Shown in pieces: positions 18,075-26,815 of a stretch of 64,000 nucleotides of DNA; the first letter of the stretch is position 1, and each line of letters opens with the position of its first letter. A model generated the notes under the pieces. The model saw nothing but the letters and a program-made list of their open reading frames with translations. It was not told where the DNA came from and searched no databases. A program made the position numbers and the translations under genes. The stretch comes from Planctomycetaceae bacterium (lineage in GTDB: Bacteria; Planctomycetota; Phycisphaerae; Sedimentisphaerales; Anaerohalosphaeraceae), in the NCBI GenBank assembly GCA_021372945.1, contig JAJFTK010000123.1, forward strand, positions 1 to 64,000, read 5' to 3'.

Positions 18075-21000
18075 ATGCCAGATATGAAAAGCGGTTCATG
18101 GGCGTGTATTCTGTTGGTCCTTTGTATGACAGCCGTTTGTGCCGCGGCGGATATAGCCTGGAACAACAATGCCTCGGACGGCAACTGGAATACGCCCTCC
18201 AATTGGAGCACCGGCGCCGTTCCCACGACGAGCACGTCAGATCGGGCGGTTATCCCGATCGCCGCAGGCCCCGTATTCAGCGAAGGCCGATCTGCCACAA
18301 CGTACCGTGTTCTGTTATGGAAAACCAATGGTACGCTGACCATGAGCGGCGGCTCACTGACAACCAACAATTATTTCGACGTCGGCAATACCGCCGCTGA
18401 CAGCGGAACCCTGATCGTGGAAAGCGGTACGCTTACCATGAGCGGGGCCAGCGGGCATTTCTTTTGCGGGCGGGCCGGAACGGCTGCGGTGAACATGAGC
18501 GGCGGGGCCGTGAATGTCGGCGGAACATTCTACGTTGCACGCGATGCCACCGCATCCGCTTCGATTAGTCTGGCCGGCGGGACGATTACATGCAATAGCC
18601 TGTCCATCGGGCTTAACGGCGGAAGCGGCTTGATCAATATCACCTCGAGCGGTACTGTGATCATCAATGGCGATGCCCGGACCACCGTCAACACCTATAT
18701 CAGCGCAGGCAAGATCAAGGCCTATAACGGGGCCGGCCAGGTGCTGGTCGATTACAACGTGACGAACGCGGGCAAGACGACCATAAAAGCCTCTGAACCC
18801 CAGAAAGCAGGGGCTCCGTCGCCGGCGAACAATGCAACCAATGTCAGTGTTTTGACAAACCTGTCCTGGACGGGCATTGTCCCAGCGCTGTCGCATGATG
18901 TTTATCTCGGGACCGCCAGTCCGCCAACGCTGCAGGGCAACGTGACCTTGCCGACGTTTGATCCCGGCAGGCTCCAGCCGAGCACTCATTATTATTGGCG
19001 AATCGATGAAGTCACCGAATCGGGTACGAGCGCCGGCGATGTGTGGTCTTTTACCACCGGATCGCTGACGGCCAGCGCTCCTAATCCAGCCAATGACGCT
19101 GCCAACGTCGATGTCACGGCGCAATTGAGCTGGACGGGGGGGGCAAGCGCCTCGTCTTACAATGTCTTTTTCGACACCTCCAATCCGCCCGCTTCCGTGG
19201 GCAATCAAACGGCAGTTACGTATAATCCCGGCGCGCTTAGTACGGATACCACGTATTACTGGCGCGTCGACGCGGTAGAAGGGGAAACTGTTTATGAAGG
19301 TCCCGTCTGGAGCTTTGCGACCAAAGCATCGTTCCGCAAGGGTCCCTACCTGATCTATCCGGGCAGCAACGCGCAGATGACCGTGCTTTGGCAGGTCGCC
19401 GATACGGTTGCCGGCAGCATTGCCTGGGGAACCGATACGACCTATTCGACCGGTTCGGCGGCTACGACCGAATACGGCGCAGACCACCAGCACAAGTACA
19501 CGATCACGGACCTTACGCCGGGCACGAAATATTATTACCGTGTTACGGCCGGGGCCGCACAGGCGAGCGGCTCCTTCAGAACCGCCCCGGCATCGGATGC
19601 GCAAGGCGTAAAGTTCCTGGTCTATGGCGATACGCGCAGCAACGCGAACCTTCATGCCAGTGTTTGCCAAGGGATGATGAATACTATCGGACTGGAGCCG
19701 GAGTATCAGACGATGCTTTTGCATACGGGCGACTGGGTCAACGCCGCCGATTCCGAAAGCGACTGGACGAGCCAGTTCTTTGTTCGGTCCTATCCGGAGA
19801 TGCTTCAACTTCAGGGTAGCCTGCCCATCCTGGGGACCATCGGCAACCATGAGGAAACGGGAAGTCTCTTCAAGAAATACTATCCCTATCCTTATGTAAC
19901 CACGCGGCTTTACTGGTCGTTCGATTATGGTCTGGCACATATCGCCTTCCTTGACCAGTTTACGGATTACAGCGCGGGCTCGGCGCAACTGACGTGGCTT
20001 GAAAATGATCTGGCCAACAGCGACAAGAAATGGAAATTCATCATTCTGCACCAGAACGGCTGGAGCGCCGGCGGCAGTCATCCCAACGACACGAACGTGC
20101 AGACGTACATTCAGCCGCTGGCAGAGCAGTACGGCGTGCAGGTGGTGTTTGGCGGGCATAATCACTATTACGCCCGCGCGGTCGTCAACGGCATCCACCA
20201 TGTGACGGCGGGCGGCGGCGGGGCTCCGCTGTACAACCCGGTGGGCGGCCAGCCCAATATCGTCCTCTATGAAAAGACGCTGGAGTTCAGCAAGGTCAGC
20301 ATCGATGCCAATTCATTAACGGTGGAGTCGTTGCGGCCGGACGGCAGCGTCATCGACGTCTTCTACTCCGAACAGGAGGAGCCTGAGTTCACGTTTATCC
20401 AGGCAACCGATCCGCAGATGACGTTCTGTGAGAATTCCTTGGTCAACTGGGAACAGACGATTCGCAAGCTCAACGTCTGCAACCCGGCATTTGCGGTGGT
20501 CACAGGAGACCTGCTGAATTCGCCGGGCAGCCAACTCCAGGCGGATATGTATTTTGGCGCAAAGGCCGACCTGAAGCCCGCCATCCCGCTTTATCAACTG
20601 GCCGGCAATCACGACGTGCATGATGCGCCCAGTTCGACGTCGTACGGCTGGTATCAACAGCACTTTGGTGACCTGTGGTATTCCTTCACTTACGGCAACA
20701 ACCTGTTCATCTCGCTGGAAAGCAACATCCTAAGGGATGCGACCAACTATCCGGGCAAGGATGTCGAGCAGATCAACTGGCTGACTGACACGCTGGCAAG
20801 CGCAACCGGCTACGACAACATTATTGTCTTCATGCATCACCCGTTATGTGTGAGCAGTGTGAGTGAGCCGGACGCTTGGAACAACATGCCGACCGCCCGC
20901 AGGGCGCAGTTGTTAAGCCTGTTCCATCAATATGGCGTACGGGCGGTTCTCACGGGGCACTGGCACCAGAATGGATATGTGCGCGACGGCGACCTGGAGA

Positions 21001-21212
21001 TCATCATTACCAGTTCGACCACGTGCCCGCTGGCGGCCGATCCGCCGGGATTCAGGATCGTTAAGGTATTCAAGAACCACATCGAGCACACCTATAAGTG
21101 TCTGGACTGCATTTACTCGACGCCTTGCGATTTTACAGGCGATGGAATTTGCGATATTGAGGACCTCGAAGTCTTTAACGAAAACTGGCTGAAAAGCGGT
21201 ATATGGCCGTAG
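18075..21212 (+). CDS. Secreted modular protein with two metallophosphoesterase domains and dockerin-like tail
   Basis: A 1045-residue exported protein. The parts in order are: signal peptide (1-24); solenoid repeats (about 25-235); two fibronectin-like units ending YYWRIDE and YYWRVDA (about 238-415); and a purple-acid-phosphatase-type beta domain (about 416-510). A first calcineurin-like phosphoesterase (511-740) has GDTR, TGDW, GNHE and GGHNHYY. A second, distinct phosphoesterase (772-1010) has TDPQ, TGDLL, GNHD, HHPL and GHWHQNG. A single EF-hand-like dockerin loop (GDGICDIEDL...NWL) ends the protein. Both active sites look complete. I chose the ATG at 18075 because AGGAG precedes it; a 50-codon extension would overlap the previous terminator. 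Two different phosphoesterase folds in one chain is unusual. The substrate is unknown; extracellular phosphate-ester release is inferred. Confidence 0.87.
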   Translation: MPDMKSGSWACILLVLCMTAVCAAADIAWNNNASDGNWNTPSNWSTGAVPTTSTSDRAVIPIAAGPVFSEGRSATTYRVLLWKTNGTLTMSGGSLTTNNYFDVGNTAADSGTLIVESGTLTMSGASGHFFCGRAGTAAVNMSGGAVNVGGTFYVARDATASASISLAGGTITCNSLSIGLNGGSGLINITSSGTVIINGDARTTVNTYISAGKIKAYNGAGQVLVDYNVTNAGKTTIKASEPQKAGAPSPANNATNVSVLTNLSWTGIVPALSHDVYLGTASPPTLQGNVTLPTFDPGRLQPSTHYYWRIDEVTESGTSAGDVWSFTTGSLTASAPNPANDAANVDVTAQLSWTGGASASSYNVFFDTSNPPASVGNQTAVTYNPGALSTDTTYYWRVDAVEGETVYEGPVWSFATKASFRKGPYLIYPGSNAQMTVLWQVADTVAGSIAWGTDTTYSTGSAATTEYGADHQHKYTITDLTPGTKYYYRVTAGAAQASGSFRTAPASDAQGVKFLVYGDTRSNANLHASVCQGMMNTIGLEPEYQTMLLHTGDWVNAADSESDWTSQFFVRSYPEMLQLQGSLPILGTIGNHEETGSLFKKYYPYPYVTTRLYWSFDYGLAHIAFLDQFTDYSAGSAQLTWLENDLANSDKKWKFIILHQNGWSAGGSHPNDTNVQTYIQPLAEQYGVQVVFGGHNHYYARAVVNGIHHVTAGGGGAPLYNPVGGQPNIVLYEKTLEFSKVSIDANSLTVESLRPDGSVIDVFYSEQEEPEFTFIQATDPQMTFCENSLVNWEQTIRKLNVCNPAFAVVTGDLLNSPGSQLQADMYFGAKADLKPAIPLYQLAGNHDVHDAPSSTSYGWYQQHFGDLWYSFTYGNNLFISLESNILRDATNYPGKDVEQINWLTDTLASATGYDNIIVFMHHPLCVSSVSEPDAWNNMPTARRAQLLSLFHQYGVRAVLTGHWHQNGYVRDGDLEIIITSSTTCPLAADPPGFRIVKVFKNHIEHTYKCLDCIYSTPCDFTGDGICDIEDLEVFNENWLKSGIWP

Positions 21213-21368
21213 GCTCTAAGTTATTGTGCGGCCCGTACTTACGGCATGACAGATTGACTTTGTCCGGCAGAAAAATTACAGTAGTTTAGCAGCAAACTAA
21301 TAAAAAAACAGAATCTTGGAATAGGAAAGTGAAACTATCAACAATTTTTTGGAGAAAGGGGTGAGATT
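21213..21368 (+). promoter_or_regulatory. Intergenic promoter region with flanking inverted repeat
   Basis: TTGACT (21254-21259) and TACAGT (21277-21282) have 17-base spacing. Directly after the -10 comes AGTTT-agcagc-AAACT (21283-21298), a possible operator at the transcription start. The leader ends in a TTTTTTGGAG tract before the next gene. No terminator for the preceding gene is obvious. Confidence 0.55.
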
Positions 21369-22187
21369 ATGTCTCAACGCATGAACATCAGTATTGCCAT
21401 TATGCTAGTGGTGGCCGCCGGGTTGCAGGCGGCGGTAGTGTACAACGAGTGGAACGGCGCTGCCGGAACAACCGATTGGAATACGGCCGGCAACTGGAAG
21501 CTGGGCTATGTGCCTTTCATCTTTGACGGCACAAACCAGATCAAGGCCGGTTTCAAGGTGAATGCCTCCGTTACCGTATGGCCGATCATTACATCGTCCA
21601 CGATCCCGGCTGCACAGGCCGACCAGATCACTCTCGGCGGCACCAGCGGTGGATTCCTGCGGATCGAAAGCGGAACGCTGAACATCGGCGAGTTCATTAC
21701 GATGGGCGCTAACGTTGGTGAAAATGGAACATTCTACATCAATGGCGGAACGATCAATACGGGCGTGGGCTACACCAACGCTCATTTCTTTGTAGGCCAA
21801 AAGGGCACGGGAACTCTTTATATGAACGACGGCATTGTCAATCTGCCTTCGACGGGCAACCTGCGCATTGCTGACCAATTAGGCTCAAGCGGCACGGTGT
21901 ATCTGAATGGCGGTGTCATCAATGCCAATGACCTGCTAATGCCGTTCGCTGCGGCAGGCAGTCTCAACTTCGGGCGCGGTCAACTAGTTCTGAATGGCAA
22001 CCAATTGACGGATATCGCGTCGTTTATCGATGCAGGCAAGATCGTGACCTCGCTGGAAGGCTACTCGGTTCAGGCCAGCTTCGATTCGACCGCCAACAAG
22101 ACGACGGTGATGGCCGTGATCCCGGAGCCGGCAACGCTGTGCCTCCTGGGGGTTGGGCTGCTTGGCTGCTTTGGCAGAAAAAGATAG
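21369..22187 (+). CDS. Secreted beta-solenoid protein with PEP-CTERM tail
   Basis: A 272-residue exported protein. It has a signal peptide (about 1-21), then YNEWNGAAGTTDWNTAGNWK, an opening nearly shared with the much larger protein at 23971. Solenoid repeats carry INGGTI, MNDGIV and LNGGVI turns. The tail IPEPATLCLL, a hydrophobic stretch and FGRKR is a PEP-CTERM signal. The start lies behind a T-rich tract and GGAGAAAGG. Similarity to the first 250 residues of the 23971 protein suggests that gene arose by fusing this module to other domains. Confidence 0.85.
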   Translation: MSQRMNISIAIMLVVAAGLQAAVVYNEWNGAAGTTDWNTAGNWKLGYVPFIFDGTNQIKAGFKVNASVTVWPIITSSTIPAAQADQITLGGTSGGFLRIESGTLNIGEFITMGANVGENGTFYINGGTINTGVGYTNAHFFVGQKGTGTLYMNDGIVNLPSTGNLRIADQLGSSGTVYLNGGVINANDLLMPFAAAGSLNFGRGQLVLNGNQLTDIASFIDAGKIVTSLEGYSVQASFDSTANKTTVMAVIPEPATLCLLGVGLLGCFGRKR

Positions 22188-22288
22188 TTAGTATCTAGCG
22201 TTTTTTGATATCGAAATGAAGTTTTTTAAGGTCTTTGAGGACCTGACGGTAGTCCGTGTAAATATAAAAACTTTTTCGGAGATTCATC
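22188..22288. other. Short intergenic spacer with T-rich leader
   Basis: About 100 bases without a clear promoter or terminator. It ends in ACTTTTTCGGAG immediately before the next start, the same T-tract plus Shine-Dalgarno layout seen ahead of several other secreted-protein genes. Confidence 0.4.
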
Positions 22289-23938
22289 ATGTGTAAAAAA
22301 GTGGTGTTATTGACATCGCTCATAATGGCCGTTTTGACAAGTGTCAGCTTGGCGGCTGATGTCAGTTGGACCAACGGCACAGGGGATGGTTTATGGACTA
22401 CCGCGGGCAACTGGAATCCGCCTTACCTTCCTGAGATCGCCTACCAGGACAAGGCTAAGATCAACCGCATGGATGGCCCGCTTATCAGCGACGGCATGGC
22501 GGCGCAGTGTCAATGGCTTGCGCTGGGCGACGGCTCTCCGGCGGCCATGCACATGACCGGCGGCACGCTGAACGTCTCGGGCACGGGCGATAGCTGGACC
22601 ATCATTGCCTACGGTCCGGCGGATGTGGCAACCCTTACGGTGGATGGCGGCGCCATCGCCACGAGCAACCGCGTGTTTGTCGGCTTCCAGGGCAGCGGAA
22701 CGATCGTGATGAACGGCGGCACGTTCAACATCGGCGGAACCTTCGGCATCGGTTACGGCGAAGCGGCGTTCAACACCGGACGCGGCTACGTCTACCTGAA
22801 CGGCGGCAACATCAATGTCAGTGGGACGTTCATTATGTCGTCACCGGCCGGCGCTTTGGGACGGCTGGATGTTTCCGGCGGCACACTGACCCTTACAGGG
22901 GACAAGCGGACGACCGTCAATGGCTACGTTAATGCGGGCTATATCGTCTCGTTCAACGGGATGGGAATCGTGAACGTGGCTTATGACGGCACCAATACGA
23001 TTGTTACCGGGCAGATGAATCCGAATATCGCACGGGTTCCGCAGCCGGCCAATAATGCGGCGGGTGTTGCGCCCTATGCGGCGCTTGGCTGGATGGCCGG
23101 CGATACGGCGACGGCACAGGATATATATTTCGGAACGGACGAAACGGCCGTTCTGAGCGCGACGCCTTCTACGGCCGGGATCTACCGAGGCACACAGGCG
23201 GCGGACAACTGCGCGTATATTCCTGCCGGGCTGGAACGAGGCACAAAATACTACTGGCGAATCGATTCATTCGCCGATCCGAATACGTACAAGGGCAACC
23301 TGTGGCAGTTCACGGTCGCCGATTTCGCGCTCGTCGAAGATTTTGAATCCTATGCGGATTCGGCTGCGCTGCTTGCCTCCTGGGCTAACCCGGTTGGCGG
23401 CGGGGCTCTGTCGCTTGCGGCTGCGGGCGGTCACGATGCCGCCAAGGCTTTGAAGTTTGATTATGATAACAGCGGCGCCGGCGGCAAAGCGTATTACTCG
23501 GAAGCGCAGACCGCCGGACCGACCGCCAATTGGATGATTGCCGGCGTCAAAGCGGTTGACATCTGGTACAAAGGCGCGGTTTCCAATACAGTGGTGCCGA
23601 TGTACGCGGCCCTTGAAGACAATAACGGAAATGCGGTTGCCGTGGTCGTGAACGATCGCGCCGATGCCGTCGTGCAGGACCAATGGACCGTCTGGAGAAT
23701 TGACCTGGCCGACTTTGCGGGCGTTAATCTGCAGAATGTTAAGACGTTCTATGTCGGTTTCGGCGACCGGGCCAATCCGGCCGCGGGCGGAACGGGCACG
23801 GTTTACTTCGACGATATCGCGCTGTTCCCGCCGCGTTGTTTATTTGAGGTCACTGGCGACCTTACGAACGACTGTTTTGTGGACCTGAATGATTTTACCA
23901 TCATGGCCGAAAACTGGTTGGGCGTCTCTGGATTGTAG
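22289..23938 (+). CDS. Secreted solenoid protein with FESY carbohydrate-binding-like module and dockerin-like tail
   Basis: A 549-residue exported protein. The parts are: signal peptide (1-22); solenoid repeats (about 23-240; MTGGTLNV, MNGGTFNI, LNGGNINV); one fibronectin-like unit ending YYWRIDS (about 245-345); and a jelly-roll-like module beginning VEDFESYADS (about 348-515). That last module also occurs near the end of the 34659 protein. The protein ends in a single dockerin-like loop (GDLTNDCFVDLNDF...NWLG). No catalytic motif is visible. The FESY module resembles carbohydrate-binding beta-sandwich domains of planctomycetal secreted proteins, so glycan binding is inferred. The gap to the next gene is 32 bases, so co-transcription is likely. 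Confidence 0.83.
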   Translation: MCKKVVLLTSLIMAVLTSVSLAADVSWTNGTGDGLWTTAGNWNPPYLPEIAYQDKAKINRMDGPLISDGMAAQCQWLALGDGSPAAMHMTGGTLNVSGTGDSWTIIAYGPADVATLTVDGGAIATSNRVFVGFQGSGTIVMNGGTFNIGGTFGIGYGEAAFNTGRGYVYLNGGNINVSGTFIMSSPAGALGRLDVSGGTLTLTGDKRTTVNGYVNAGYIVSFNGMGIVNVAYDGTNTIVTGQMNPNIARVPQPANNAAGVAPYAALGWMAGDTATAQDIYFGTDETAVLSATPSTAGIYRGTQAADNCAYIPAGLERGTKYYWRIDSFADPNTYKGNLWQFTVADFALVEDFESYADSAALLASWANPVGGGALSLAAAGGHDAAKALKFDYDNSGAGGKAYYSEAQTAGPTANWMIAGVKAVDIWYKGAVSNTVVPMYAALEDNNGNAVAVVVNDRADAVVQDQWTVWRIDLADFAGVNLQNVKTFYVGFGDRANPAAGGTGTVYFDDIALFPPRCLFEVTGDLTNDCFVDLNDFTIMAENWLGVSGL

Positions 23939-23970
23939 TCCGATTGTCAACACCTTAAACGGAGTCCAAA

Positions 23971-26778
23971 ATGGCTAGAAGAACAATTTTGAATTGTGTT
24001 CTCCTGATGGTTCTAGGCGGCAGCGTCTGGTCGGCGACGATATATAATGAATGGCGAGGCACGGCAGGTACCAGCGACTGGAATACGCCGGCCAACTGGA
24101 ATTACGGGTATGTGCCGAAGATCGTTCTTGGCGCGGATAATATTCGCGCGGGCTTCAAAGGCAATATGGCGGTTTGGCCCGTCATTACCGATACCACGGT
24201 CCCGGCGGCGGAAGCGTATAATATTTCGCTGGGCGGCACGGCCGGCGGAACGCTAACCATCGATAGCGGCAATCTGAATGTTGGACAGTATCTTTTCATG
24301 GGCGTCAGCTCTGGCGAGAACGGTACGTTCAATATCAACGGGGGAACGGTGACGACCGGTACGTTTACGCCGAGCAATGCACATTTCATGATCGGGCAGG
24401 CGGGCACCGGGACCGTCAACATGACCGGCGGAACGGTGAACCTGACCGCCAACGGCGCAACGGGCGACCTGCGGCTTGCTTACACATCGACCGCGACGGG
24501 CAAACTGAATCTGAATGGCGGCATCATTTACGCCAACAATCTGTTGATGCCGTTTGCGGCGGCCGGCGCGCTTGACATCAGCGGCGGAACGCTGGTGCTC
24601 AATGGGGACCAGATGGCGGCGGTTGCCGCTTTGGGCGGTAAGATCATTGCCTATCATGGCGCCGGAACGGTGCAAGTCGATTACAATGTAACCAACGCGG
24701 GCAAGACGACGGTTCGCGGGCATTTGGCCGTGCCTGAGCCGACCAATCCTTCGCCGACCAACAACGCCAATCAGGTGCCGCTTGAAACGGACCTGAGCTG
24801 GACGGCCGGCGATGGCGCGATCACGCACGACGTCTATTTCGGTACGGTCAGTCCCGGCACTTTCCAGGGCAATCAAACAATAACGACGTTCGATCCGGGA
24901 ACGCTGGAATACGCGACGACCTACTACTGGAGGATCGATGAAAGAGCGGCCGGCGACGTCGTGACGACCGGACCGGTCTGGAGCTTCAGCACCATTACGG
25001 GGCAGGCTATAAACCCGAGCCCCGAAAGCGGCAGCGTCAATGTCTCGGTAAACGCCACCCTGAGCTGGACGGGTGTTGCCGGAGCGACGTCTCGCGACGT
25101 CTATTTCGGGACCACCAGCCCCGGCGCTTTGCAAGGCAATCAAACCGCCACCACGTTCGACCCAGGCACATTGCTTCCGAATACAACCTATTACTGGAGA
25201 GTGGATGAGATCATTGACGGTACGCCTATTACAGGAAACGTATGGAGTTTTACGACTGGAGGCTTGACGGCCTACAATCCGTCACCCGCCAACGCCGCCA
25301 CGGGCGTGGTTCTGAATAAGACGTTGACGTGGTCCGCCGGAGCCAGCGCCGTCTCGCACGACGTCTATTTCGGTACGACCAGCCCCGGCACGTTTAGGGG
25401 CAATCAGGCCGCCGCGATGTTCGATCCGGGTGTGCTGGCCGAGAACACCAAGTATTATTGGAGAATTGACGAATGCGACAGCGGCGACAACGTTACCACG
25501 GGTACGGTCTGGAGCTTCACGACCGGCGTTTCGCCGCAGGTGAATCCTTACCTGACGTGGAGAAGCGACCCGACCACGTCGATCATGGTCAATTGGTGGA
25601 ATCCGGTCAGTACGGGCGACAGCAGTGTTGATTATGGCCTAACCAGCTCTTATGGTTCAACTGCAACCGTTGCGACAGTTACCCATTTCCATCATGTGGA
25701 ACTGACGAATCTGACCCCGGCTACGACGTATCATTACCGCATCCGTTCCAGCGATGGAACGGTCGGCCCCGACAACACGTTTACGACGGTAACCGTCAAT
25801 GACACGACGTTCTCGTTCATGGTCTTTGGCGATCCGCGCGGCGGTGACGGTTCTTACGCAGCGAATGCAATGTATCACAATCGCCATCGTGCGCTGGTCA
25901 ACTGGATGCTTGCTCAGAACACTGATTTCGCGCTGCAAACCGGCGATATTGTCTGGGAAGGGGCCATCTTGACAAGCGATCCGGCCACGAAGGTCACTGT
26001 AGAGGATTACTACACGACATTTTTTGATATCGAGAAGGAGTTTTCCCGGACCAAGGTCATCATGCCGACGATGGGCAATCATGAAGTGCAGCCCGGCGGA
26101 CGGGATTACACCTATTATTATGACATGTACGAGGGCGCTAATCCGGCGAACGGTCCGGCCGGAAACAGGGGCCGCATTTACAGCTTCAATTATGGCAATG
26201 CCCACTTCGTGTGCCTTTCCAGTTTCCAGATCAGTCTGACGAGCCAGGCGAGCTGGCTGGCGACGGACCTGGCGGTGGCAGCGGCGGACAGCAATATTAA
26301 ATGGATTATCGTCTTCATGCACGCTCCGTGTTACACGACTGACACAGAGCGTCCGAATCGAACCGATGAGATCGCGGCATGGAGCCCGCTGTTTGAGCAA
26401 TATGGGGTGGACTTGGTATTTGCGGGTCACAACCATTTCTACGAGCGGTCATACTCGATCGTCAATGGCGAAGTGGTCGATCACGGCGATGGCCCGATCT
26501 ATATTACGTCGGGAGCCGGCGGTGCATCGTTCAACACGGGTTCGGTCAATCCTCTGTTTGCGACATGGCACGGCGGCGAAACGCTGGCCGTGAAGGTCAC
26601 GATCAACGGCAGCTATATGACCGTCGATGCGATACCGAACAGTACAGGCGTTCCGGTGGATGCGTTCCAGCTTACACCGCCGTTGCTGGACGGTGATTTC
26701 AATGAGGACGGAACAGTAGATACGCTGGACTTGGACATCTTCACCGGAAATTGGCTTGAAACAGGTATTTGGCCATAA
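23971..26778 (+). CDS. Secreted purple-acid-phosphatase-like metallophosphoesterase with solenoid and fibronectin-like repeats
   Basis: A 935-residue exported protein. It has a signal peptide (1-21), solenoid repeats (about 22-250) and three tandem fibronectin-like units of 88-89 residues (about 254-519; DVYFGT...TYYWRIDE). A purple-acid-phosphatase N-terminal beta domain (about 523-610) precedes the phosphoesterase domain (613-880), which has a full set of motifs: GDPRGG, QTGDIV, MGNHEV, MHAP and GHNHFYERSY. One dockerin-like loop (GDFNEDGTVDTLDL...NWLE) ends it. The intact metal ligands predict an active extracellular phosphatase or nuclease; the substrate is unknown. The repeat units are very alike in DNA and could recombine. 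A CGGAG site precedes the ATG. Confidence 0.88.
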   Translation: MARRTILNCVLLMVLGGSVWSATIYNEWRGTAGTSDWNTPANWNYGYVPKIVLGADNIRAGFKGNMAVWPVITDTTVPAAEAYNISLGGTAGGTLTIDSGNLNVGQYLFMGVSSGENGTFNINGGTVTTGTFTPSNAHFMIGQAGTGTVNMTGGTVNLTANGATGDLRLAYTSTATGKLNLNGGIIYANNLLMPFAAAGALDISGGTLVLNGDQMAAVAALGGKIIAYHGAGTVQVDYNVTNAGKTTVRGHLAVPEPTNPSPTNNANQVPLETDLSWTAGDGAITHDVYFGTVSPGTFQGNQTITTFDPGTLEYATTYYWRIDERAAGDVVTTGPVWSFSTITGQAINPSPESGSVNVSVNATLSWTGVAGATSRDVYFGTTSPGALQGNQTATTFDPGTLLPNTTYYWRVDEIIDGTPITGNVWSFTTGGLTAYNPSPANAATGVVLNKTLTWSAGASAVSHDVYFGTTSPGTFRGNQAAAMFDPGVLAENTKYYWRIDECDSGDNVTTGTVWSFTTGVSPQVNPYLTWRSDPTTSIMVNWWNPVSTGDSSVDYGLTSSYGSTATVATVTHFHHVELTNLTPATTYHYRIRSSDGTVGPDNTFTTVTVNDTTFSFMVFGDPRGGDGSYAANAMYHNRHRALVNWMLAQNTDFALQTGDIVWEGAILTSDPATKVTVEDYYTTFFDIEKEFSRTKVIMPTMGNHEVQPGGRDYTYYYDMYEGANPANGPAGNRGRIYSFNYGNAHFVCLSSFQISLTSQASWLATDLAVAAADSNIKWIIVFMHAPCYTTDTERPNRTDEIAAWSPLFEQYGVDLVFAGHNHFYERSYSIVNGEVVDHGDGPIYITSGAGGASFNTGSVNPLFATWHGGETLAVKVTINGSYMTVDAIPNSTGVPVDAFQLTPPLLDGDFNEDGTVDTLDLDIFTGNWLETGIWP

Positions 26779-26815
26779 CAGGTGCTCTGACCAGGCGCAA
26801 TCCAAAGGATAAAGT

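Noticed and set aside
18354..20201. A 615-codon minus-strand open frame
   Set aside because: It lies wholly opposite the solenoid and phosphoesterase domains of the 18075 gene; it is rich in Arg, Gly and Ala without motifs, so a shadow frame.
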